A DNA stretch of 64,000 nt from Neobacillus sp. Marseille-Q6967 (GCF_946151075.1 NZ_OX267715.1:1589881-1653880); one strand, 5' to 3'; counted from the first letter of the stretch, positions 41,206 through 51,637 are shown. Numbers and translations are program-made. The notes: generated by a model from the letters alone, not told the origin.

Positions 41206-43151
41206 TTCCTTACTCTCCTTTTCTGAGCTAATTTTTTATGAACCTTTTTTAATATTAGTTGAGTCTCGTCAAATAATTTTATATATGGGTTTTTATTCTT
41301 ATCTAAGATTACGATTGAAAGAAATTTTGATGGTCTGGTAATCGCAGTATATAAAAGATTAACATGTTTAAGAAATTTATTTTTAAAATCCTTCGATGAA
41401 TCAGATGTTACGTTGAAAGGAAAAAGCCCGTGTAAACCAAACAAAATAACTCCCTGAAAGTCTAACCCTTTTGATTTGTGTATAGTAGATATAACTACTC
41501 CACTTCTATGATAATAACTAGCAATATTATTTTCAGTATCACTTAAATCTGTAAATGGTATGTCACTATTCTCTAGTGCCTTTAATAAAAAATGGTAAGG
41601 GAAGTAACTTTTTCTTTCGCTTTTTCTGTAAGGAAATAAAACAGCAATCTCCGAATAAGGAATTTTTTTATTAAAATGAAGTTCTTCAATACACTCTATA
41701 ACCTTGTTAATCTCTTCATCATATTTATCAACCTTATAAACATTTGGATATCCTCCAGTATTGTTAAACTCAGTTTTAGAACTGATAAATAACTCATCAT
41801 CAGCACTTTGTTCAATATCCATATTTTCTAAAGTTCTGCGACTAGCGGTTCCAAAGGCTTTTGTAAAATTATTCAAATGTTTTGTATAACGGAAGTTTTT
41901 CTTCAAAATAGTTTTTGAATCCTTATAATTTATCTCTTTAACTGTATTCCATGGCTCCCCATTCTCAATAATAATTCCTCTTATATCTTGGGTCTTATCT
42001 CCACATATATTAATAAAATATTCCTTTTTATTTTCTATTAATCTTGTTAAAAACTTGTACCATTCTGGTTTAAAATCCTGGATTTCATCTATAAATATTC
42101 CATAATAACGATCTTTTATTTTCCCCTCATCTAAAGCTATTACCGCAGTATTAAAAAGTTTATCAAAATATTGATCATTACCTGTCCGATGACAAGGTAT
42201 TCCGTTTCTTTCAAGAAGGTCAATTAACAGACCATGAAACGTTCTATTCTTTAAATTCCTAAGCCTCATTCCAGATGTATCTAAGAATAACTTTACACTT
42301 TCCGCTAAAGGGGAATTGTAACATGTTAGTAAGATATCTTTATCTGGATTAGCTTTTGCAATTCGAAAAGCTCTTGAAGTCAGTAGAACAGTTTTACCAC
42401 TTCCAGCGCCTGCTAATATTAATTCGTGACCATAATCTATATTATTAACAATATCTATTTGTTCTTGTGTGAGTTCAAGTGTCTCTAAATAAAAATTCAA
42501 TCCATTATCAGAAGTAATTTTCAATTTATCATTTGTAGGTATTCCCCAGCTATCCTGATCAACTTCATCTTTAATTAGCTTAGGTATAGTGTATTCTGGA
42601 CATATTGCAAATTTTAAATTTTGCAACTGAGCATCAGTAAATTTTTCAAAAGAATCAGGTAGACTCACTAATGAATTTTTGAATTTACAAAAAATTTCAC
42701 AATCATTATTCCAATTATTAATATCTTCCATAAATAAACAATGATTTTCTATAAAGTTACTAGTCAAACTAAATGAATCCCTTGATAAATTCTCAAAGTA
42801 AAACATAATTCCAAAAGGAAACATTATCTCCCCATTGTACAAGGATTTAAAACCTTTAAATTTTGTTTCTAATTGGGTAATATATTCTTTCATTATTACG
42901 TTTTCATACATAATAAACATTTGTTCTATATTTGTTGTATTAGTTGGCTTTACGGTTACTATCGGTACTAATCCAACTTCATTGTCAATCCAACAAATAT
43001 CTAATTTTATGTTGTTAATTGGATAAAGTTTTAGAAGAATAACCGAATCAAAGGTATTCTTATACTTTTTTAGTTTTTCCAGTAGAGTAAGTTCATTGGA
43101 CGAAAGACCCAAAGTATTAACTGATTCGTAGTTACTAGGGATAAATTTCAT
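41202..43151 (-). CDS. UvrD-like superfamily 1 helicase coupled to the DrmA-like gene
   Basis: 649 residues. Residues 1-220 are unassigned and may bind nucleic acid or act as a nuclease-like domain; I see no firm motif. Then come Walker A G-A-G-S-G-K-T at 248-254, I-F-I-D-E-I-Q-D-F as motif II, H-K-S-K-G-L-D-F and L-L-Y-T-A-I-T-R as late SF1 motifs. It overlaps the DrmA-like gene by four bases, which is not part of the standard DISARM layout. It begins a transcript of its own, since a terminator lies just upstream at 43247-43275. Confidence 0.85.
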   Translation of the reverse strand: MKFIPSNYESVNTLGLSSNELTLLEKLKKYKNTFDSVILLKLYPINNIKLDICWIDNEVGLVPIVTVKPTNTTNIEQMFIMYENVIMKEYITQLETKFKGFKSLYNGEIMFPFGIMFYFENLSRDSFSLTSNFIENHCLFMEDINNWNNDCEIFCKFKNSLVSLPDSFEKFTDAQLQNLKFAICPEYTIPKLIKDEVDQDSWGIPTNDKLKITSDNGLNFYLETLELTQEQIDIVNNIDYGHELILAGAGSGKTVLLTSRAFRIAKANPDKDILLTCYNSPLAESVKLFLDTSGMRLRNLKNRTFHGLLIDLLERNGIPCHRTGNDQYFDKLFNTAVIALDEGKIKDRYYGIFIDEIQDFKPEWYKFLTRLIENKKEYFINICGDKTQDIRGIIIENGEPWNTVKEINYKDSKTILKKNFRYTKHLNNFTKAFGTASRRTLENMDIEQSADDELFISSKTEFNNTGGYPNVYKVDKYDEEINKVIECIEELHFNKKIPYSEIAVLFPYRKSERKSYFPYHFLLKALENSDIPFTDLSDTENNIASYYHRSGVVISTIHKSKGLDFQGVILFGLHGLFPFNVTSDSSKDFKNKFLKHVNLLYTAITRPSKFLSIVILDKNKNPYIKLFDETQLILKKVHKKLAQKRRVRK

Positions 43152-43246
43152 AAAAGTTCACTCCAAGAGAATCAATTTTACAATTATATACATTTGTATT
43201 CAATGTTACATGAACTATTAACGATTTTCTATAGTAAATATATGAA

Positions 43247-43275
43247 AAAAGTCCCTTGAAACCACCGGGACTTTT
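43247..43275 (-). terminator. Terminator between the sacsin-type gene and the SF1 helicase
   Basis: AAAAGTCCC / GGGACTTTT arms, 9 bp, followed by six T residues on the minus strand and 12 bases after the stop at 43288. It divides the cluster into two transcription units. Confidence 0.85.
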
Positions 43276-43287
43276 CCATCAAAATTT

Positions 43288-46200
43288 TTATTCGACATTC
43301 TGCAAGATTGCTGCAATGTAATTTAAATGTTGCTGTGATACTACAATTTCCTTTGATTTTCCATTATGAACTATTTCCGCTATATAGTAATCTCCGTTAA
43401 ATTCTTCAACTTCTTCAGGGAATATTAATCCATTTTTTAAGTCATTAGCTAAGTCATACACTCCAGTTAAGTTAATATCACCACCATGTCTTGCTAAAGC
43501 ATGACAGTTTGGGCAAAATGACAGGATATTAAAAGGTTTATCTACCCACCAGATTTCCCCTTTACCTTCTTTTATTCTAAATACCTCAAAATATTTTTTA
43601 CCATTGTGAAGTATTAATTGGGTTGAGCATATTTGACAACGTCCATCATATTCACTAACCAAGAATTGTTTAGGATCAGGGGCTTCGGGATCTACAACTT
43701 TCATATCGTTCCTTTCTTTCTCTGATTTTTTTTCAGCTTTTTTCTTCTTTTCCTTGTATTCAGGACCTTTTTCTAGTGACTCTTTCAAATTTTGTGAGAT
43801 CGAGTTTCTTAAACTTTCTTCTTCACCAGGGTCAATGGCTGTTTTCCAATCCCCTTTTGACTCTTGAGGTACTTGAATTCCATCTTTTGTTAAATTGTTC
43901 TTTATTTCATTAAAAATTGATTCGATACTATCTTTAGAATTCTTGTTTTTATTAGGACTTTCTTCAACTTTTGCTTTTTCAGGTGAAATATCTTTAAGGT
44001 CATTTTTTTTATCTACTTCTTTAAATTTTTTGCTTTCTTGCTCCATTACTTTTTTAGTAATTTCCAAAAGATCACGGAGAGCACTTTTATAAATTGTAAA
44101 CCCTAGTATACTAAATAGCCTTGCTAGTATTTCAGCTTCACTTGAATTCTTGTCAGTATAAAACACTTTTTTATTATTATCTAAGTAAGGCAAATCTAAG
44201 TTAATAATACACTCCTTCGTTATTTCTCTTGTTAATTTATCTACTTTCACTATTTGACTAATCCATGATTCATAAGTAACGTCACCCATTAAAGAAAAGA
44301 GTCTCGCTTTTTCGTTATTTTCGAGATCATTTAAATATTCTTTTACTATTAAGTTATAAATCCTTTGCTCCTCATCGTTTAATAACTTATCATTTATACC
44401 TACTAGATCCCCTAACTCTGATGACAACTTAAATGCAATTTCCTTAGCTGCTTTTTCAACATTGAAGTGTTTTAACTCATCTACCTGTATGAGTATAGTA
44501 TAAGGATTTGTATATTTTATTGTTTCATATAACGTTTTATCATTAATAACTAAAACTGTATTGTTAGAAACCCCATTTGCTTGAGTGCTTTCCCTAATAT
44601 GTTCCATTACTTGACCTTTTTCAGTTACATTTAGTGATTTCCATTGATGTAACAACTTATATATATTTTTAGATTTCTCGCTTTCATCAAAAGCACCTGA
44701 ATAAAGATTGTCAATAATATGGAGTAGGGGGGTTACTTCACTTTCAACTAATAAATCCAATAGTTCTCCTAACTGCTTCCCTTCAACACCATACTGTTCT
44801 TCAATATAAGGAACACCTTCAATTTGGGGATTGCCTAGCTTAAAATCGGTAATAGGTCTAATTCTCTTTGCTTTCCAATCATAAATATTTAAATCCGTCA
44901 TATTAAGACCGATTCTTGCTAGTTCAAGTGTAGCTTTTATTAACTCTTGATAATGCTTTGAACCTTCAGCTTTCCATAAATTATTAACATGGTTAATAGA
45001 CATAGAAGCCACATCTAAGGTATCTAAATAAAAAGTATCATAACCACGTTCATTATGTTCAAAAACAATGTCCAAATATTTTAAACAATAATCTAAACCT
45101 TTGATCTCTGGTAATCTGAGACCTTTTATGGGGTTTGTTAACCGATTGTCTATTGTTTTCAATGGTACTTCTTCACGTTTTAATCCAGCCCATAAATTAT
45201 CTTTTACTATTGGTGTCCTAGTATCAAATCTTTTATAAATAGTTTTAAAGTAGCCTGGTGGCGGATTAAATCTATAGTTTAAACGATCGACTCGATCTAA
45301 ATTGTCTTTATAGGCATCTATCCAAGTCCTATATAGTCCAGTTTCTATTTCTAATTTCATTGTTGCTTCATTTTTATTTAATAAACTAATTGTAGATTCA
45401 TCTAACTTCACTTTCTGTATTGTTATTGCATTTTGTGAAGTATATTCACAGTCTATCCTATCTCTCCATGATTGAAATAATCCACTTTCCATAAAGGAAA
45501 ACTCTCTTGAATTACTGTATCGATATTCACTTACTATAAATTTGGGGCCATTTGAGATACCACAATGGATTATAAACTCTCTTAGCTTTTTTCGAATTCT
45601 TTCAATAATTTCACTATTTTGTTCTTTATCTACATATAATTCTTCTACATTGGAATAAATCCATTCATCAGGAATGTAGATTTCTTCAAGACCAGAATCT
45701 ACATATAATTTATCCTCTTTTTCCATTCTCAAATTTTTAGGAAGAATCAGTTCAGAGAATTTTTTATAGTTGCCTTGTTTACTAAGTACCTCTGCTTCCG
45801 ATATCTTCGCTATTAAATTTAAATACTCTTTATCAAAAGACCTCTTGGTAATAAAGTTTTCAAATACAATTTGCAGAATATTGTATTTCAAAACTATTTT
45901 TTCTTTTGTTAGGTTTCTATTATCTAAAATAAAAGGTATTTGTAAATCACTTAATAGTCGATCTTCATTTAACTCTGGTACCTCTAAGGATCTTAATAAT
46001 TCTCTTACTAAATCATTTCTTTCATTAATAGTATTTACTAATTCAATTTTTTCTTCTTTACCAGATGTGGTTTGAAGAGTTTGGGTATATTCAGGATCAA
46101 TTATTTTAATATTCTTATATATTTCTGTTCCGAATGCTTTCTTAGTTCGGCCAGAATACCAATAAAACTTTGAATCATTTATAGATTTTAATGCCCCAAA

Positions 46201-47790
46201 AATCCCTCCTTCTAACGGAAATATATTACAAAAAAACAGTTTATGTTTAATATTTCTTCTATCAATATAGTTTCTAGTTCTTCTTAATTTATTTAGTAAG
46301 TCTTGATAAACTAATACAAAATTTTCATCACTTTTTAATAGGTCCTCTGGCAAATCAATTTTTTGAAAGATAGAAACTATATCAAATATACTTAAACGGT
46401 TAATATAGAAGGTCTCCCACTTTGAGCTCCATTTTTTTTGATGTGACCATTCAGGATTCATAAACTTCTTTTCTAACAATTTCTCTACTTGCAATCTAAA
46501 ATCAGGAGACATGTCAAACCATCTGCACCAAGTAGAATCAGCGATTATTGCTTTATCAGGTGATGTCCAGCCGTCAAACGTTTTAACCCAAGGTGCATTT
46601 CTACACTTTGACATTAAATCACTAAAAATAGGAGACAATTGATCAGTCCCGCTCTCATCAGGTAAGAATTCAGGAAGGATTGGCGCCAACTTAGAATCTT
46701 CTCTCCAGGATAGAATTGCTCTTAATAAAAAAGTTGGTAATTTACTTAAAAGAAACTTATTCCAACTATTTAATTCAGGAGAATGCAGCCTCTCTCTATC
46801 AGCCTTAAGATGTCCATCTACTTGAAGATATATTGGTACAGGGAGTTTTACTTCTGTTGGTAAATAACAGAATAACCGGCCAGTAGGTGTTTCTTCATCA
46901 GTCGAATACATTAATGCAGCAACAGTCAACTTTCTCATTAGAGAGTTCGAACTTCCTAAACGTTCCCACCTCTCCCCTACTAATTCACCTGAAAATTCTA
47001 TTTCCTCTTCATATAATTTGTAACTTCTCTGTTTATTTTCAGGTGATGTATATATTATCAACTTATCCTTATTTCTATTAGGGGGTTCAATAGATAATAA
47101 AGATTCAGAATATAAATGATTTCTTTTATCTATTAGTTGAAAACTATTTAAAGTTTGAAGAAATAAAAAAGATTCTAACTGATTGGAAACAAGTCTTTTT
47201 AATTCATTAGCGACTATTTCAATACTTTCAGGATTACTAAAGAATATTCTTAATCGAGTACCTTGAAAATCATCTATTGTACTCTCTTCTATAATCTGAG
47301 GGACAATATATTTATCTTTTGTTAATTTAAAATGCCAAGGACCACTTTCTATTTCTACTTCCTTCGCTAATGCAAATACTGACTTGAATCCAATTCCTTT
47401 TTCACCAATAAAAGTTTTAGAACCTAACTTTTTTGTTGATTTTGTAGAAGAACCTGTTCCGGTAATTGCAATTACATCGTCTACTGTAAATCCTTTTTCG
47501 TTATACCTCAATTCAATACTGTCATTTAAAATATAAAAAATAATGAAAGATTCATTCGATATATATTCTGCATCATCTGCATTTTGTATTAGCTCTAGTA
47601 AAAAGTGCTTTCTATCTTCATACGTTGTATCACCTAAAATGGATAATGAGTTTTTATAATCTGGAATTGCACTATCAAATCTTTCACGAAGTATACATAA
47701 TAATTCCAGTGCTTCCTTTCCAGGCTTAGCAGTTTTAATTTTTTCAAGTAATAACTTTCTTTGCTCTGCTATATCTTGAATTATTTCCAT
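43288..47790 (-). CDS. Sacsin-type HSP90-like ATPase with HNH-like C-terminus, 1500 residues
   Basis: ATG 47790 with AAGGAG seven bases upstream; 14 bases after the SNF2 stop. The N-terminus is a sacsin-like Bergerat ATPase: E-L-I-Q-N-A-D-D-A at 66-74, Y-N-E-K-G-F at 96-101, G-E-K-G-I-G-F-K-S-V-F at 129-139. A very long unassigned middle follows, then a Lys/Glu-rich linker (about 1270-1390) and an HNH-like tail: C-Q-I-C, E-V-F-R-I, C-P-N-C-H-A. In active HNH folds the middle motif usually has His-His (as in A-H-H-I); here it reads V-F-R-I, so nuclease activity is doubtful. Related sacsin-N ATPases with C-terminal nucleases occur in defence islands. Confidence 0.85.
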   Translation of the reverse strand: MEIIQDIAEQRKLLLEKIKTAKPGKEALELLCILRERFDSAIPDYKNSLSILGDTTYEDRKHFLLELIQNADDAEYISNESFIIFYILNDSIELRYNEKGFTVDDVIAITGTGSSTKSTKKLGSKTFIGEKGIGFKSVFALAKEVEIESGPWHFKLTKDKYIVPQIIEESTIDDFQGTRLRIFFSNPESIEIVANELKRLVSNQLESFLFLQTLNSFQLIDKRNHLYSESLLSIEPPNRNKDKLIIYTSPENKQRSYKLYEEEIEFSGELVGERWERLGSSNSLMRKLTVAALMYSTDEETPTGRLFCYLPTEVKLPVPIYLQVDGHLKADRERLHSPELNSWNKFLLSKLPTFLLRAILSWREDSKLAPILPEFLPDESGTDQLSPIFSDLMSKCRNAPWVKTFDGWTSPDKAIIADSTWCRWFDMSPDFRLQVEKLLEKKFMNPEWSHQKKWSSKWETFYINRLSIFDIVSIFQKIDLPEDLLKSDENFVLVYQDLLNKLRRTRNYIDRRNIKHKLFFCNIFPLEGGIFGALKSINDSKFYWYSGRTKKAFGTEIYKNIKIIDPEYTQTLQTTSGKEEKIELVNTINERNDLVRELLRSLEVPELNEDRLLSDLQIPFILDNRNLTKEKIVLKYNILQIVFENFITKRSFDKEYLNLIAKISEAEVLSKQGNYKKFSELILPKNLRMEKEDKLYVDSGLEEIYIPDEWIYSNVEELYVDKEQNSEIIERIRKKLREFIIHCGISNGPKFIVSEYRYSNSREFSFMESGLFQSWRDRIDCEYTSQNAITIQKVKLDESTISLLNKNEATMKLEIETGLYRTWIDAYKDNLDRVDRLNYRFNPPPGYFKTIYKRFDTRTPIVKDNLWAGLKREEVPLKTIDNRLTNPIKGLRLPEIKGLDYCLKYLDIVFEHNERGYDTFYLDTLDVASMSINHVNNLWKAEGSKHYQELIKATLELARIGLNMTDLNIYDWKAKRIRPITDFKLGNPQIEGVPYIEEQYGVEGKQLGELLDLLVESEVTPLLHIIDNLYSGAFDESEKSKNIYKLLHQWKSLNVTEKGQVMEHIRESTQANGVSNNTVLVINDKTLYETIKYTNPYTILIQVDELKHFNVEKAAKEIAFKLSSELGDLVGINDKLLNDEEQRIYNLIVKEYLNDLENNEKARLFSLMGDVTYESWISQIVKVDKLTREITKECIINLDLPYLDNNKKVFYTDKNSSEAEILARLFSILGFTIYKSALRDLLEITKKVMEQESKKFKEVDKKNDLKDISPEKAKVEESPNKNKNSKDSIESIFNEIKNNLTKDGIQVPQESKGDWKTAIDPGEEESLRNSISQNLKESLEKGPEYKEKKKKAEKKSEKERNDMKVVDPEAPDPKQFLVSEYDGRCQICSTQLILHNGKKYFEVFRIKEGKGEIWWVDKPFNILSFCPNCHALARHGGDINLTGVYDLANDLKNGLIFPEEVEEFNGDYYIAEIVHNGKSKEIVVSQQHLNYIAAILQNVE

Positions 47791-47804
47791 AACACTACTC
47801 CTTT

Positions 47805-50800
47805 TTAATAAACGTTAAGTAACGTTACTGAAGCTAGATTTATTTTAAATGATACATTCGCATTATCTTGTAGTTTCATGATTTTTGCTTCAGTCCGTTT
47901 AGCTTCATTAGAAATTTGCGCTTGGACTAATCTAATATATTCTTGACTTAAATTTTTGCCATGAGTTCTACTATTTAATTCATGAGAGGATATTCTGTCT
48001 TGTAGTAATGCAATTCTACTCTCAGAGCCTTTTCTTATTGATTCAATCCTTAGTGAAGAAATAACTTCTGACTCAGCTCTTATTGTATTTAATTTATTTT
48101 CCATAAAGTCCTGTAAACAAAAACGAGCAATGTTAATTAGTTTAGAAATATTAAATAGCTCGATAGAATGATCAAAATCTGAGCCTTTTATTTGGGATAA
48201 GGTTCTAGAAAACTTTGTGAAATCAATGTTATTTACAGGTTCTTCAGTTTCTATATTAATAGGAACCGAAGTCAAATATATGTCCGATTTTATTCCTTCT
48301 ACTTGAACTTCAAAGCTTGGAATAACATAAACAGATTTATCCAGACTGATTTCTGATGAGTTGCATGATAAACTAAAAAAGTTTGAAATAAGATTATTCT
48401 CTTCTAGCTCTTTTAAAATAAACTTGATCCAAAATCCTGATGGTGGTAAAAATACAAATTCAGCATTTTCAACAGCTTCTGACCCATCAAAGATAACGTT
48501 TATTTCATTATAATTCCCTAGCAAACTTTTAAATTCATTCATACATCCTTCTGATCCAGGTAGTCTTGAATACTGTTCTAGTTTTGTTTTTAAATCATAA
48601 CTAAGTGAGATTATTGCTTTAGAACTATCTAAAACTTTAATTACACAAGATGGGTAATTCGTTAGAAACATTTTAGATAAATTTAATGCATCGGAAGGTT
48701 TTAAAAAATCATTTTTTACCTGAAGACCATTTATTAATTGATTAAATTCAGATTCTCCAAGCAAATGATTCTTTTGAACCTCAAATTTTTCTTGCTCAAG
48801 TCTAGATTGATGAAGTGATAGTTCTAAAGTTTTTGCTCTTTCATTTATTTGTTCTTCTGATAAAGCACCATTAATTAAATCTTTTTGTAAACTTAATATA
48901 TTTTTATTAATTATTGGTTCTATAAAACCAATACTATCTTGAACCAGATTAATTCTTTCATACAAAAGTTCATAAATTCGCTCGTCAACTGTATCTTTTA
49001 AATACATGCTCGCAGCAAATATTTTCTCTGCTTTTTGACCGAATCTATCAATTCTTCCAATACGTTGCTCCACCTTCATAGGGTTATAAGGCATATCGTA
49101 ATTGAGGATTGCTTGACAAAATTGAAAATCCAAACCTTCTCCTCCGACATCACTTGAAAGTAGGATATTAAATTTTTTTAACTTAAAATCTTCTATTACT
49201 TCGTATCTTCCTCTGTACCCATTGACACTTTCAAGCGGAATCTTTCCACTAATCAAATCAACTTTATATCCATCGTTTTCAAGCCTCTTTTTTAAATAAT
49301 TTAAAGTGCTTATAAAAAATGAAAAGACAACTATCTGTGGATTATCGAGTTCATTAAGCATTTTATCGATGAATCCTTTAAATGTATTGTATTTAGAATC
49401 AACATCCCCTATTTCTTCGGCTCTCGATAGTAGGTCTTGATACTTAATCCTCATAGCAGGCTGTAGCTCTTGTTGTTCAATATTAGAATCCTCTTCAAAC
49501 CATTCAAAATCTACATCTTCAAAATCTTCATCATCTATGTAGCTATCAAAGTCTTCGTTAAAAGACAAATTGTTTTCTAGACTATGTCTAAGATATTCTT
49601 TCATCGCTGGAATACAACTACTAGCCATCCTTCTAGGCATATTACTAAAAAACCCTAAAGTAGATTCGCTTCCACCAGCGTTCAAAAACAGTTCTTCTGT
49701 AAAAGATATTACATCATCATGAAATTGCTTTTCTTTGTCTGTTAATTGAACAGGTAATTTAATTACTTCTCGTATAGTCTTTTTTTGAAATGCTTCTCTC
49801 TTTAGTGTTCTTGTAAAAGAGCTATCTAGGGGGTTAATTGCGGTTAAGATCCTTTCATGTAATGCAATTTGGTTATAAGTTAATTTCTTTCTCTTTTTCA
49901 ATTGGTGAGTAAGTTCAATTATTGAACTGTTATTTTTAAAAGCGTCTCTAAGAGGAGTGCTCTCCAAATGTTTTAGTAATTTTAATATAGACGTGAAATT
50001 TACCGGGTTATTTTCTACTATTAACCTCTTTATTTTATTAACCGTTTTCACAGGCTCAAGTAAAAGTTCAAAAGAATATTGATCTGGATATAAAGATGGA
50101 TTTAAGATATTCATTAAGTTAAACAAATCAGTATCCCTTAAGTTTAATGGGGTTGCTGAAAGCATAGTCATCATCTCAGTCAAACCACTTAAAAGGTGTC
50201 CAAGTCTATTACTTTCTGTATTTTTATTTCTCATATGATGGGCCTCATCAACTATTACCATTGCCCAGGCAGTTGATTCACGTCTTGCATTTATTTCTTC
50301 AATGAGCTTTAAATATTTTTCATTCCTTAGTAACTGAATACTTACAACGGAAAAAAGATCTTTTGAAGGCAATTTTCCATTTAACGCACCTAGTAGTAAA
50401 TTTCTTAAGGACTTTCCATCTTGGAATGTAAAATCTAAGTTAAACCTCTCCTTCATTTCTTTTACCCATTTCGGCCCTAAAGAATTAGGGCAAACTATCA
50501 GCACTGGGTCTCTCCTAGAAATTCTGCCCCTTGCTATTAATTCTGTTAATATAATCCCAGTTTCAATTGTCTTCCCTACACCAACTTCATCAGCAATAAA
50601 TAGTCTTTCATTTGAGTTATGGGAAAGGAATTTTGATAAAGGTTTAAATTGATAAGGGTTAAACAATGTTTTACTAGATAAATAACTGAAATAATTGCCT
50701 TCAATTGGCTTTTTATGCCTAATCCATGTATTAAATAATTGAAAATCTCTTAATCCGCCATAATCATTTAACACTACATTTTCTATGATCTTTTTTTCTT

Positions 50801-50975
50801 TATCTATATGTAATTCTAAGTATTTTTCAGGATAAACTGATTGGTTCCCATTAACTGTTACATGATAACCAATACTTCTCTTACCACTGATTACTTCATT
50901 AACAGTCCCCACTTCTCCGGTTGTTATAACTCTTACATTATCGCCTTTTTCAAACTTCGGTTCGATTACTATCAT
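47805..50975 (-). CDS. SNF2/RapA-type helicase, DrmD-like
   Basis: About 1056 residues. ATG 50975 is chosen because AGGTG lies five bases before it; the GTG at 50999 has no site. An N-terminal SH3-like segment (K-G-D-N-V-R-V-I-T-T-G-E-V-G) precedes Walker A D-E-V-G-V-G-K-T at 129-136, V-D-E-A-H-H-M near 222, and the C-lobe L-S-S-D-V-G-G-E-G-L-D-F with E-Q-R-I-G-R-I-D-R-F-G-Q. This is the RapA-like branch that also supplies DrmD in class 1 DISARM. It is the first gene of the cluster and is co-transcribed with the sacsin-type gene. Confidence 0.88.
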   Translation of the reverse strand: MIVIEPKFEKGDNVRVITTGEVGTVNEVISGKRSIGYHVTVNGNQSVYPEKYLELHIDKEKKIIENVVLNDYGGLRDFQLFNTWIRHKKPIEGNYFSYLSSKTLFNPYQFKPLSKFLSHNSNERLFIADEVGVGKTIETGIILTELIARGRISRRDPVLIVCPNSLGPKWVKEMKERFNLDFTFQDGKSLRNLLLGALNGKLPSKDLFSVVSIQLLRNEKYLKLIEEINARRESTAWAMVIVDEAHHMRNKNTESNRLGHLLSGLTEMMTMLSATPLNLRDTDLFNLMNILNPSLYPDQYSFELLLEPVKTVNKIKRLIVENNPVNFTSILKLLKHLESTPLRDAFKNNSSIIELTHQLKKRKKLTYNQIALHERILTAINPLDSSFTRTLKREAFQKKTIREVIKLPVQLTDKEKQFHDDVISFTEELFLNAGGSESTLGFFSNMPRRMASSCIPAMKEYLRHSLENNLSFNEDFDSYIDDEDFEDVDFEWFEEDSNIEQQELQPAMRIKYQDLLSRAEEIGDVDSKYNTFKGFIDKMLNELDNPQIVVFSFFISTLNYLKKRLENDGYKVDLISGKIPLESVNGYRGRYEVIEDFKLKKFNILLSSDVGGEGLDFQFCQAILNYDMPYNPMKVEQRIGRIDRFGQKAEKIFAASMYLKDTVDERIYELLYERINLVQDSIGFIEPIINKNILSLQKDLINGALSEEQINERAKTLELSLHQSRLEQEKFEVQKNHLLGESEFNQLINGLQVKNDFLKPSDALNLSKMFLTNYPSCVIKVLDSSKAIISLSYDLKTKLEQYSRLPGSEGCMNEFKSLLGNYNEINVIFDGSEAVENAEFVFLPPSGFWIKFILKELEENNLISNFFSLSCNSSEISLDKSVYVIPSFEVQVEGIKSDIYLTSVPINIETEEPVNNIDFTKFSRTLSQIKGSDFDHSIELFNISKLINIARFCLQDFMENKLNTIRAESEVISSLRIESIRKGSESRIALLQDRISSHELNSRTHGKNLSQEYIRLVQAQISNEAKRTEAKIMKLQDNANVSFKINLASVTLLNVY

Positions 50976-51132
50976 TTCATCACCTAACTTTATAAACACT
51001 TAATTTTACCTATTATTGTATCACTATTTTACATTTATTAGGTCAATACAGCTATAAAAGTATAAAAATTCTGTAATTTCTTGAAAAAGTCAGTGAGTTT
51101 TAATGAAAAATATTACATAAGAAATATTGAAC

Positions 51133-51179
51133 AAAAAGCAGCCTATCCAAAAGTATAAATATTGGATAGGCTGCTTTTT
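51133..51179. terminator. 18-bp perfect hairpin, bidirectional
   Basis: AAAAAGCAGCCTATCCAA pairs perfectly with its complement across an 11-base loop; A runs on one side and T runs on the other make it a terminator in both directions. It stands upstream of the SNF2 gene and abuts the start of nuclease relic copy 2, so it could also mark a recombination boundary. Confidence 0.75.
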
Positions 51180-51183
51180 GATT

Positions 51184-51637
51184 CTCAAGTGTATTTGTTT
51201 ATATGGATAAAAATTGCTGTGAAATCCACAAAGTCTTTGGACAACTCTTTTTATTAGAATCTGCTGACTGGAATGATGAGGTTTTATATATTCCTCATTT
51301 AGGAACTGGAAACGAATTTTACGATTATTTTACATTAATTAGTCTTAACCCTTTTGTTTCAGACCTATTAAAACAAAATATGCTTTAATATGTGGATGTA
51401 GCATACGAACAAACACTAAGTCAAATTATTATGGAGAATAATTATTCTTACGATATTCCGGGTTGCATGACTAGAATACTTTAACTTGGATGATTGCAGG
51501 GATTTATTTTGTACCTCAAGGTGGATATATTAATCGACTAGGTACAAATAATAGATTAGACGCTGACAATTAATATTTACATACTGGAAATTCATATCAA
51601 AGAGAAAGAATAATTGAAGAACTGAAGCTATATAATT
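51184..51637 (+). pseudogene. Restriction-endonuclease-like relic, copy 2
   Basis: Plus-strand remains of the same family as the gene at 34976-35755. Shared blocks read I-A-V-K-S-T-K, F-G-Q-L-F-L-L-E-S-A-D-W, Y-I-P, Y-D-Y-F and Y-D-I-P-G-C-M-T, against F-S-V-K-S-T-K, Y-G-Q-L-M-L-L-E-C-K-D-W, Y-I-P, Y-D-Y-F and F-D-I-P-G-Y-M-T in copy 1. It lacks the N-terminal half, changes frame near 51230, and has several stops after 51388, so it is dead. The final codons are followed directly by a terminator. Confidence 0.65.

Noticed and set aside
35851..50975. Standard class 1 or class 2 DISARM
   Set aside because: No DrmC-like PLD gene follows drmB, and no adenine or cytosine methyltransferase is linked within the cluster; the nearest C5 methyltransferase is 5 kb away in another unit.
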